From positions 5,443,001 to 5,507,000 of the forward strand of contig OZ005621.1 in the NCBI GenBank assembly GCA_963930655.1: DNA of 64,000 nt, read 5' to 3'. The first letter of the stretch is position 1; each line of letters opens with the position of its first letter. Of the stretch, positions 12,856 through 22,909 are shown piece by piece. Source of the stretch: Myrica gale (lineage: Eukaryota; Streptophyta; Magnoliopsida; Fagales; Myricaceae). A model generated the notes under the pieces. It ran no database searches. It saw nothing but the letters and a program-made list of their open reading frames with translations, and was not told the origin of the DNA. Position numbers and translations under genes: made by a program.

Positions 12856-13600
12856 TAGGGCTGAACATTATTGGGCCGAAACCGACCGGGCCGACTCAAA
12901 CCGGCCTAGAACCGACTGGATCGATCGACCCAAAACCGCGGGCCGAACTGAACCGAGGGTATTTCAGAAAATTTATGTTATTTTTTATTTTTTTTTACAT
13001 ATAAATTATTAAGTGGGGGGAGAGACGACATCGTCTCTCCCCCCCCCCCCCAAATCTCCTTTAACCCCTAACGCCCCCACTCATCTCACCTCTCTCTCTC
13101 TCTCTACTTCTCTCATGGCCCCCCTCTTTCACGCTCACCGTCTCGATCTTTTTCATGACGTCCAAGCCATCCACAAACTGTCCGAAGACAACATGCTTGT
13201 CGTCGAGCCACGAGGTCTTGACAGTGCAGAGGAAGAACTAGTATCTGTTGGTCCCTGGCCCAGCATTGGCCATGGAGAGCACTCGGGGGCTGATGTGCTT
13301 CTTGATGAAGTTCTCGTCGACAAACTTCTCGCCATAGATGGATTCCCCGTCGGTTTCGTCTCCTCTCGTGAAGTCACCGCCCTGACACATGAAATCTGGG
13401 ATCACACGGTGGAAGGTCGAGCCCTTGAAGTGCAGGGGCTTGCCAGAGCGACCCCACTGCTCCCAGTGGACAGTAGCCTCTGCCTCCCACGTCGTCTCTC
13501 ACAACTAGCGGTTCGACTGTCGGTTGAGAGTTTACAAGAACCGAACCCGGTTGGGGCTGAAAACCGAACCGAGGGGTCGGTTTTCACTCCTAATAGGGGC
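12848..13600. mobile_element. Non-autonomous hAT-like transposon carrying a cyclophilin fragment
   Basis: A perfect 8-bp direct repeat ATAGGGGC (12848-12855 and 13593-13600) flanks a 737-bp element, 12856-13592. The element starts TAGGGCTGAAC and ends ...TTTTCACTCCTA, so the termini are imperfect inverted repeats (TAGGGCTGAA against TAGGAGTGAA), each followed by repeated ccgaacc/ccgaccgg words. An 8-bp duplication with TAGGG-type ends is the hAT signature. There is no transposase. Instead the interior, about 13160-13470, is an antisense cyclophilin sequence. The interior also holds a GC-rich palindrome around 13014-13051 (ggggggagagacga ... tcgtctctcccccc). Confidence 0.85.
13155..13470 (-). 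pseudogene. Cyclophilin (peptidyl-prolyl isomerase) fragment inside a hAT element
   Basis: Read on the minus strand, the segment gives [20 protein letters not shown], then [40 protein letters not shown], and after an in-frame [23 protein letters not shown]. This is the core of a single-domain cytosolic cyclophilin with the catalytic-loop block FHRVIP and the MANAGPGTN strand. The N-terminal third and the C-terminus are missing, and a stop codon replaces the residue after NRY. The fragment has no introns, but plant cytosolic cyclophilin genes usually have none, so DNA capture and retro-capture cannot be separated. It lies wholly within the hAT target duplications, so the transposon appears to have acquired it. 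Confidence 0.85.
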
Positions 13601-14489
13601 ACTTATCATACCTCACGTGAAGAACAAGTATCCGGATTCAAAATGTCACCCGGATTGATGAACCATCCCCAAACAAAGAATCATAAAAGTGAATTCAGGT
13701 TTTATTTTAAAACGCAAAAAACAGAACCTGAATCAGTTGCCAAACAAGCCCCAAATATATACAATTTGATCACGGAATAAAATAAAATAGAAATAGAAAT
13801 AATACATAATGCTCCATTAATTCAAACTAAGCTGAGAAATAGTAAGTGAGACTTATCCTATTCTTTTATTTTTATTTTTTTGCTTATTTTTCTTTTTGAA
13901 TTGAGTGAATAGATGAACAAACAAGTTGCGCGCACACATAAAAAACTGGTACAAGAGTATTTTATTTTCTTTTTGAAGTAAAATAATGAAAATAGTTAAT
14001 TAGGCTAACCACTTTTTAAGATTATTGACTGAACCAACAAAAATAGACAACTCATGCTAAAAAAAACGGAGAGACAAAATAATGAAGGGTCAAGAGCTGC
14101 CGGGAATGCCGTGGTGGTGTCTCACTGTCTCCTTCATGCCATGACGCCGATTTTTTTTAAGAAAACAAATAAAATAAAAAGAGAGAGAGAGAAAAGTCTC
14201 CTTCCTACTTCACTTTTCACTTTTATATTTTTTATTAATTAAATAAAGTATTTAATTTCGACTAAGCATAAAAGACTAAGCACTTAGATCTCTTTGAATC
14301 TAATCTGCTTCAGCTTTGACCTTCGTTTTCCCTTTTGAGTATGCATCCAATGATCGATCCTCTTGTTTGAAGTTGATGGATCTTCTTTATATTAAAAGCT
14401 GATATAATCTTATAATTTTATTTCCAACTTTATAATTTTATTTCTTAGGAAAGAGTAACAAGATCGAAAACCAAATTAACAAAGTAATA
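13601..14489. other. AT-rich intergenic, no gene
   Basis: Contains a GA-rich run at about 14178-14194 and short frames only. Nothing coding is supported. Confidence 0.4.
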
Positions 14490-14672
14490 AGGGTGCGTTT
14501 GTTAAAAAAATTCACAAAAAAATTCACAAATTCACAATAAAATACACAAATATAAATATTTCTTTCTCCCATCAAATCATAATTATTCACTACAAAAAAT
14601 ATAAAAAATTATTTATCTTCACTTTTTCACTAAACTCAATACTAACACTAAACCCAATACCAAAAAAGTTTC
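14490..14672 (-). repeat. MITE-like repeat, family B (truncated on the right)
   Basis: Starts AGGGTGCGTTTG and contains the complement of the family-B core (attgggtttagtg, and ttttatattttt with aaatcat) seen complete at 56068-56247 and 60431-60631. The right terminus is missing: the repeat stops at 'ccaaaaaagtt' where the VAMP724-derived fragment begins. Confidence 0.6.
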
Positions 14673-14675
14673 CTA

Positions 14676-14965
14676 TGAATTCAGTGTACTCGGCCAATAT
14701 CATGGTCCATCGGGCCACCAAGTTGTACATGTACTATTCGCGGTTCATTTTTTTTAATTATATTATTTAATATTATTCATATAAAATTTCAAATAATAAA
14801 TTTTATCACATATAAAATAAGTTGATTCTATTATTTATTTTTCTAAATTATATTATATAATTCGAGTAGCAAACTGTAATAATATTGATGATCCATATAA
14901 TAATGCTACGTTATCAATTTAGGAGCTTTTGGTCTGTTTCTTCACTTCAACGGGTCCTCTATAAA
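14676..14965 (-). pseudogene. Duplicated fragment of VAMP724 exon 1 and 5' leader
   Basis: On the minus strand, 14748-14676 decodes to M-N-R-E-stop, then [19 protein letters not shown], which lines up residue for residue with the VAMP724 start [24 protein letters not shown] 4 kb away. Nucleotide identity is high over about 70 bases (tgtactcggcca is shared in the same orientation). A further match, 'gagctttt.ggtctgtttctt', occurs at 14921-14965 and, in the real gene, at 11137-11165 upstream of the start, so part of the 5' leader was copied too. The intervening AT-rich bases (about 14750-14920) look like an insertion. A nonsense codon sits within the first residues and only about 24 codons remain. 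Confidence 0.75.
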
Positions 14966-16881
14966 TAATAGCGTCGGTCCCGTCAAAAGAAGACCCGTAT
15001 TAAAACATTAAACAGCGAAACATGTTGTAATCCTCGGGAGCTAGGAGTCCAGGACCTTTTCAAGTAATCGTAGGGCAACGCTGCAAAATTATGTCAAGCC
15101 GGTTCTATTAATAATAATGAACCTTATTGCGACGCGTTTCATAAGGATGGTTCCCGATTAATTTTTAAGGACGCCGTTTTTTTTTTGTTAAGACAAAATA
15201 AATTTTCTTCAAATTTAAAAGATGGTACAAAATATCTAAAATTGATAGTTGAAAAAGTTAAGTGTCAATATTTATTCGGAAGATCTCCTAACCACTAATC
15301 TTCCTCTCTAACAAGTCTCGTTCAATCGCTCCAAACTATAAAATATATACAATCAAACACACGTAAATGATCGAAACACAAGAAATATGAGGTCTATCTA
15401 ACCTAAACCAAAGAGCACTTCTTCGGGAGATGTTTAGGAGTTGAAATTTTTGGCTCTCAAATTTTTATCCCAATAAAATAACTCTTCTCATCAAATCATT
15501 ATTTTTCACTACAAATAAAATATAAAAAATTATTTCAAATTATTTTTCTCTTTACTTTTTCATCAACTCTAACACCTCAAAATTTTTACAATCAAACATT
15601 ACCGGTTTGAATTTTTCTCCCTTTTTTCTTTTAAAACTTATGTTATGTTTGGTGTTGAAAATTTTATAAATGGAGAAATTTTGGAAAAAAAAAACCATTT
15701 GCCAAACACGTCCCGGTCTCTTTTTCAAGTAAAGATGGAGGATTTTTTTTTTCAAGTAAAGATGGAGGATTTATTTCAAAATGCAGACTTCTATTGTGCA
15801 TCGGAATTTGACAAATCTAATTAAACTGAAATTTAGTTTTTCAAAATTTTAATATAATAAAATAATTATAATATAATCTCTCTTTTCATCAAATTATTAT
15901 TTTTTATTTTAAAAAATATTAAAAAAATACATTTATCTTCAAACTGCTATACACACACTTGGATCGAGTCTTGGTACTCCTCTTGATTGCTTATCTACAC
16001 ACATAAATTAAAAGACATTTTTCCCTCCCGAGAGGGAATAAGATCTCGGATGCAGTTAACAAATTTTTCACAAACCTCTCGATTTTTGGGTTATTAGACG
16101 GACCGTGGTTACGTGTGGTTTACAATCATGTGTGGTTCCTTTTACATGCCCAGTGTGTTGAGCCTTTTTAGCTCACTTTCTTATTAAGATGACGTTTGTT
16201 TTTCTAATATTTCGGAGTATAGAAATTTATAGCAAAATAAATACATTCTTATATTTTTAACTTTTACGAATACAGATTTTACTTTTCACAAATCCTAATA
16301 AATCTTAATAAAGTAAATATTTTCAAAATTTCGAGAATATTCCTCAAAATTTTGGCAAACAAACGTACCATAAGAATATTAGGCCCATTGGGCTCAATCA
16401 GCTCGGCCCCAAGAGAATAGGGTGTTTTCCCAACAACTCGGCACCTCAACATTTTGGCCATTATTAAAAAATTATAAAATAATATTTTTTTATCAATCAA
16501 ATAATTTTTTTTCATTATAATATTCATTCAAATATTCTCTCTCTCTCACTTTTTCACCAACTCTCACAAAATATTTTTATTTTTTCACTGACTCCAATAC
16601 CTCGACATTTTCACAAACAAACACCACTCATATCAGCTTTAATTCTTGTATCATCAGTTTTTTAAATTTTAGAAAGCTTGAACCGGTTTAAGCATATAGT
16701 ATAATAGTACGTCGGTTGTCTAAAGAAGGTCATCGCATCGTACATCGATTTGTCTAGAAAGGTTCGAGCAAGGTTAAACAGTGCACTGTAAAAAAAGAAA
16801 AACAAAAACGTGAGTTGCGTTTTTTCGTATTATTCTAAGCAAGCGAGCTACGTTAGACGTACAAATAAACGCACTTGGAAC
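14966..16881. other. AT-rich intergenic with MITE family B debris
   Basis: 15440-15600 and 16190-16630 repeat the family-B words 'atcaaatcat.attttt.cacta' and 'ctctaacacctc', indicating decayed copies. No coding sequence is supported; the 60-80 codon frames are low-complexity lysine/phenylalanine strings. Confidence 0.45.
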
Positions 16882-17561
16882 TAGGGGTATTCATATGTAT
16901 TGGTGGTGATCGTTTTAACTGCTAAAACCGTCACCGCTACCGGTACCATAACCGGTAAGGGCGGTTATTGTGCCTTAGCAGTGCGGTGGCGGTGTCAAAT
17001 ATGTGATTCCGTCAATTTGTGGTGATGGTGACGGTTTTCGCCAAACCGTCACCTACACTACCGTTAACCACCCATAGTTGAGACTTGAGATGATTATTGA
17101 TTATGTGACATATTTTTGTTGGAATTTTGTTGAAATATGTTAGTTGGTTTATGTCACATTGTTGGACACTTTTATTAGACTTTAGTATTTATTTTAAATA
17201 TGATATTATGTTGAACTTTTGGACAACTTATTATATTTGTTATGATTATTAATGATTATGATATTATGTTTGAATATGATATGATATTTGTCCATTTGAT
17301 ATGATTATTATATTATGTTAAAAATTTAAACAACTCAAAATAGTGAAAAAAAATGAAAAAGCCCAAGGAGAAAGCCCTTTTTTGGCACAACGGTTATACG
17401 GTTTAAGCGGTTACCGTATAACCGTTACCGTTAATACCGTCACCGGCAAGAGCGGTTATTGTGCCTTGGCGGTGTGGTGACGGTGTCAGTTATGTAATTC
17501 CGTCAATTGCGATGACAGTGACAATTTTCACCAAACCGTTACCTACACTTAATCATCCCTA
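16882..17561. repeat. Transposon-like repeat with internal direct repeats, directly upstream of the coiled-coil gene
   Basis: The stretch starts TAGGGGTATTCAT and ends ...AATCATCCCTA, giving weak inverted ends of hAT style. Two direct repeats of about 140 bases lie inside (about 16945-17075 and 17440-17555), both containing 'gcggttattgtgcctt.g' and 'aattccgtcaatt'. I could not find an 8-bp target duplication, so the exact limits and class are uncertain. It ends only 260 bases before the start codon of the next gene, so it may sit in its promoter. Confidence 0.5.
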
Positions 17562-17820
17562 CAGCTCCTCTGCTCATTTCAGTCATTTGCTATTGCTCCT
17601 CGTGCAACCTCACATTGCCCGCCCAAACACATCCGTACACTCAAATTTCAAAATCCAATGCTGTTGGTTCCTTTCTCACTCATCCACAGTTCCACTGTCT
17701 AATCGCAACACCTCCGTCATCCCAGGCTCTCAGTTTTTAGTTCACTCTATAGAAGCTCTCCGAGCGCAAACCAAAACCCCCAATCAAGCCGATCCACTCT
17801 CCTTCGCAGTTGTCGATTCA

Positions 17821-20800
17821 ATGGTCAACTCTGACTCCTCCCCTTCTCTTCCCCAAGCCGATCCAGTCTCCTCCGTACTCTCTTTCTTTCTCTCTCCCTT
17901 GTTTGTATTTGTATGGATGTTGTTGTGTATTGGAATTTGACGATCTATGATTTCTGTTTGCAGAATAAGGAGAACATTACTCCTATGGGCTCCAAGATCG
18001 CGGTAATTTCAACTCCTTACTTCTCTTTTTCTCTCGCTTATACAGTGGGTGTTTTTTGCTGAGAAAAATGTGGGTTGGGTATTACCTTTTTGATTGAGGT
18101 TTAGTTTTTTTTTTCGGAACAGTAGCTGAGAAAGAAGATGGGGTTGGACGTTTTATTTTTTCTCTATCAGCCAAACAGAAATTTCAAACATCTACAGCTC
18201 TCATATCTGCTATATTTTTGTTCTCAGGAATTAAATGAATCGAGGGCTGACCTGCTTAATAGAATTCAAGGGTTGAAACAGGTGACTTTAAGAACTCCTT
18301 TCTCGCTAAATTAGCACCCGTATTCTAAAACGTTATCGTTTCTTCAATTTGCTTTAAAGTATTGAGTCCTGACTACGAGCGATTTTTTTTTTCTTTTAAA
18401 ATGTTGAGCAAATTAGGATCTGCAAAGTTGGAGATCAAAATTAGACAATCAAGTTAAGGTCTACCGCGATGTAAGTGTTGGCTTCCTATCCCAAAATCTC
18501 ATCGTACATTTTTTATGTACTGTAATATACCTGGCTGATGCGGGCTTTAGGGGGTTACGAGTCAGATTGTAATGATTTGGATTGGGTTATTTGGACTATT
18601 GAGTCAGTGTAACATATGGGCTTGTAGTGGGTTAGAGTGAGTTAATCCCAGTAGTGCAGTTGTGGTTTATTTCCTTTTATATTGTATTTGGCTGAAGCTG
18701 TTAGTCGAGTCTGTTGAGTCTGTTAGGAAGTTAGAAGGGTTGCATATAGGAAGTGTGTAGGGCAGAGGAGGGGTATCGAAAAAGCTTAGCAAGATTTTCT
18801 CTTTCTCTCTCTCATTTCTGTAAGGAGGCAGGCTAGACCTTGAATCTTAGCCACTATTGTTTTCGTTCACAGTCATTTTCAATAGAAGTTTCATTCTGTT
18901 TCTATTACATCCCATTTATACAATTTACATAGAGAATTGTTACAAGTGGTATCAGAGGCCAACGATCCTGCCATGGACTTGAGCACACTTCAAAATGTAT
19001 CCGAACAATGTTTTCAAATTTTGGAATCACTCAATCGGTTGAAGAATGTCCAGAAAAGGATAGGGGAAAATATGGAGCTCCTGTCCATCAGCTTGGAGAA
19101 ATTAAAGGACATGGAAGAAGAAAATGAAGAGTCCCAGGTAGAAGAAGACGAAGAGGTCCAAGGAGAAAAAGAGAGGCGGAAGACTTTTGAAGACAATGCT
19201 GCCATAGTAGTGACCAAGAATAAGCTTCACAATTTTTCTTTCTCAATATCTACCTGTGTCTTCCGATTCGAAAACTTCAATCAAGCTCCAACTAATTCCT
19301 TAGAAATGGTCCTATTTCAGGCCTTTAGTCCTGAACAGCCCCCCTTCAATAGGAACTACAAAGTTGACGATGCCTAACTTTTCAAAACTTGGGAATATGC
19401 TTTAATTTTGGGCATCGAAAGCGTAAGAGGTTACGCCAACTCCATTTCTACAGACAAATACGATGGCCTTGGCAGGGCATATCTCCATTGTTGCATGAGA
19501 GACGGTTGTTAGTCACTTTCAAAAAGCTCTTTGGGGTGAAGTTCAACTCAACTCACAAAGGTCCAGGTACTCAACGACAACTATTTGATGAATATCTGCT
19601 AAAAATAAACAAGGCACTTTCTTATGTTCAATGCGAGTTACGAGGCTTCCAAAACCAATATGATGACCGGATTTACTATGGGGTGGTCAATAATAATTTT
19701 GCTGAACAGTCCAAGCTAGTAACAAAATATTCGGTTCCGCATATTGCGTTCTTCAAGGCTATCATAGAAGCAATTTTGCAAGATGCTGCAGCCCAAGGTA
19801 GCATATCTGACATTGATGCTCTTAATCTGAGATTGGAGAATCAGGTTCTGACTGGCAAAGAATCCCAATCACAGGGAGGTCCAACTCATGTCCCTCTACC
19901 ACTCAAGAATTTTTCAATATCACAGAAGCCAAAAGCTCTTGACGAACTTGTGCAGGATCAATGGCTTGCTCACACCACTGATAGTAACATTGGACTTGGA
20001 GATGAAAATTTTGGTTTTGGAGAAAAATATCATTGTGTACGGAAGAGGAAGAAGAAAAAGAACTTTATTGTAGTAGTAATGGTGAGTGTGGATTGGGTGA
20101 ACGAGTTAGAGAAAAAAATTGGAAATTGGGTTTACTTCATATGTTCTGTTCTTCAAATAGTTTTGGATTCTTTTGGAAATTTTTCAAACGGGATCCCAAG
20201 TGAATCTGGAGGAAGGTTCTACGATCAAGAAATTGGCTACTTGGCAATTGGCATGGGTATTTTTTTAAGGGCACCAGGTGTTTTGTGTATGTTCTTTGAA
20301 GGAATTGCTAGGATCAGAAAGTGCAACTCTATGGAGTTAACAGTAGGCTATATTTCTTTGAATTTAGACTCAAGTTTTATAATGGGCCAGACTGGGGAGT
20401 TTCGGAAGGATGTCCAAAAGTTTGAGAGAATTGAATATATGAAGTGTACTCCAGAGAATGGTTTCTTTCCTGATTTATCAAGTGTGTCTTGAATAGTATA
20501 ATATTTTTCTGTTCACCGAACAATCCCACTGGTGCTGCTGCAACTAGGGAGCAATTGACCCATCTGGAAGCTAAGAAACTAACCTCATTGGTTCCAAAAC
20601 CAAGTAGCCTGGAAGGTTGTACAATTAAAGATGTGGAGTACGAGGATGCAATTGATGGTAGCATTCCAATGTTTGTGCAGCACACTGAAGCCATGCTTTG
20701 TTAGATGTTGAATGAGATCAATGACAGCTCAACTAGCTGATTTTGTTGTTGAAATTTCCTTAGAACTTGTCTTCTACAGTTTTGAGCATTGAAGAAAATT

Positions 20801-22865
20801 GGAGCATACTTAAAGCTCAAACCTTGAGGACAAGGTTGTTTGAAGGGGAAGGGAATGTAATATACCTGGCTGATGCGGGCTTTAGGGGGTTACGAGTCAG
20901 ATTGTAATGATTTGGATTGGGTTATTTGGACTATTGAGTCAGTGTAACATATGGGCTTGTAGTGGGTTAGAGTGAGTTAAGCCCAATAGTGTAGTTGTGG
21001 TTTATTTCATTTTATCTTGTATTTGGCTGAGGCTGTTAGTCGAGTCTGTTGAGTCTGTTAGGAAGTTAGAAGGGTTGCATATAGGAAGTGCGTAGGGCAG
21101 AGGAGGGGTATCGAAAAAGCTTAGCAAGGTTTTCTCTCTCTCTCTCATTTCTGTAAGGAGGCAGGCTAGACCTCGAATCTTAGCCACTATCTGTTTTCGT
21201 TCACAGTCATTTTCAATAGAAGTTTCATTCCGTTTCTATTACATTCCATTTATACAATTTACATAGAGAATTGTTACATGTACTGTGTTCTAGCTGTAAA
21301 ACGCATGTGCGTGGCTTTGGGTTCCTCTCTTGGAGTTTTTTTTATCCATGAGTGATTCTTGCTTAATAAGATGTCTCGCTTCCACGAGTGATTAATATGA
21401 GATATGGGTTCTTTTTCTTTGGAACTGCCATGGCATTCTCTTCGTTTTGGTTCTTCTTTGGATCTTATTCATTGCTGGATTACTTCTCACGTAGATCTGT
21501 TATGAACATGTGGATAAAAATCTGTGGCTGGTTTGTCCATAGAGGTGTTTCTTGGCTTTTTTATGATTCATAATTTAGAACGTATAGGATAATTTATCTA
21601 AAATTTAGAGCGTTTCTTGGAATCAAATGATTTCTTTTAAACTAGATGCGTAGAATTTTGTGATATCAAAATATCACTTGTAGTACATAGAAAAATATGA
21701 TAAATACTGGAATAATAAAGGATGGGTTGGTGAAAGTGATAATGTTATTTTTATAAATTGTTTTTTTTTTTTTTTTTTTTTTTGATGACGAGGAAATTCC
21801 CCAAAGCCGGACCCTTTTGGCCCAACCCTGAAGTACAAACCCCGGCCCACTGGACCGACCCCACAACCCAGGGAGCAGATAAGTCAAGGGCGATAATGGG
21901 GATGTTGGAGCTCGAACTTGGGACATGTTAGAACCCAAGCCGAAGCCTTACCACCACACCAAACCCTTGGGGGTGTTATTTTTATAAATTGTTAACTGCT
22001 TCATTTGAAAGTAATGGTCGGGACTACAGTGTCCTATGCCATACAATATCCTAATTGAGATTTTTTTTTAGCATTGAAGTTCTAGTTGCAGCTTTTAGAC
22101 TTTCCTAGTTTAGGCTGACTATAAATTACTTGGTGTGATTTACAATTTTATCTAGACAACTTCTTTAGACGTCATTACTCTTTCTAGTGACAACCAATTT
22201 CTGTAATCAAAACAGTCAATGAAAGCAGTGAAGGTAAACTATTCTGAGGCCTGTTTAATATTTTATTGATTGAATTTGGTGCGTATTATGTGGGTAATTA
22301 GGGAAATCTACTTACGATCAATAATCCTGACATCACGTGTGATTGTGCTAGAGTTGGATCTCTTTGCACATTTTATTACTTGCTTAGACTAGTAAAAAAT
22401 AAGATTATGGAACTTTCTAACACTAATTTCCTAGGTTCAATAGATGCCGCTTATAAGGGTATTATCAACTCCAGAAGAATGCCAGATAGAGTGGATTGAT
22501 TCCTTGGTGATAAATTATTTAGGGATGAAAGATTGAAGCTTGGCATTGGATATTTCTTTCACTTGTTAATCCCTGCGGTAAAGAATGATGGTTTGTGTTC
22601 AAATTATGAAGTAGGACAAGATCATAGGTATAGGTGTTGAACACTAGCATTTGATGTTGAATATGGTTGGCATCCACAAATTTGCAATATGAAATGACTT
22701 GACACAGACATGGATTGACTGCAACATATGTACAAGGTGATTGGCGCAGCCAAATAAATTCGAGATAGAGAAGGCTCTATTGCCTGTATACTGCTTCCTG
22801 GATTTCAGTATGAAAGTACATCGATATGCAGAATATTCCCATTCTGTAATCTACACAAATTTAGT

Positions 22866-22909
<44 letters not shown>

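Larger units (their letters stand above)
18521..21278 (+). mobile_element. Non-autonomous LTR retrotransposon carrying host gene fragments
   Basis: Two long terminal repeats, 18521-18944 (424 bp) and 20856-21278 (423 bp), begin TGTAATATACC and end GAATTGTTACA. The target duplication TGTAC is perfect (18516-18520 and 21279-21283). A primer binding site TGGTATCAGAGGCC at 18947-18960 resembles the complement of initiator tRNA-Met, and a purine tract (gaaggggaagggaa) precedes the 3' LTR. The LTRs differ at about 11 bases plus two small indels, roughly 2.6%. The 1.9-kb interior has no protease, reverse transcriptase or integrase. It contains an acidic frame of unknown origin (18937-19376), a fragment of NSE1 and a fragment of a diaminopimelate aminotransferase. 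It lies in the sense orientation inside intron 4 of the coiled-coil gene. Confidence 0.9.

Noticed and set aside
13013-13780. 255-codon plus-strand frame, the longest in the 11-17 kb region
   Set aside because: It is the antisense shadow of the cyclophilin fragment plus transposon ends; the minus strand carries the recognisable protein.
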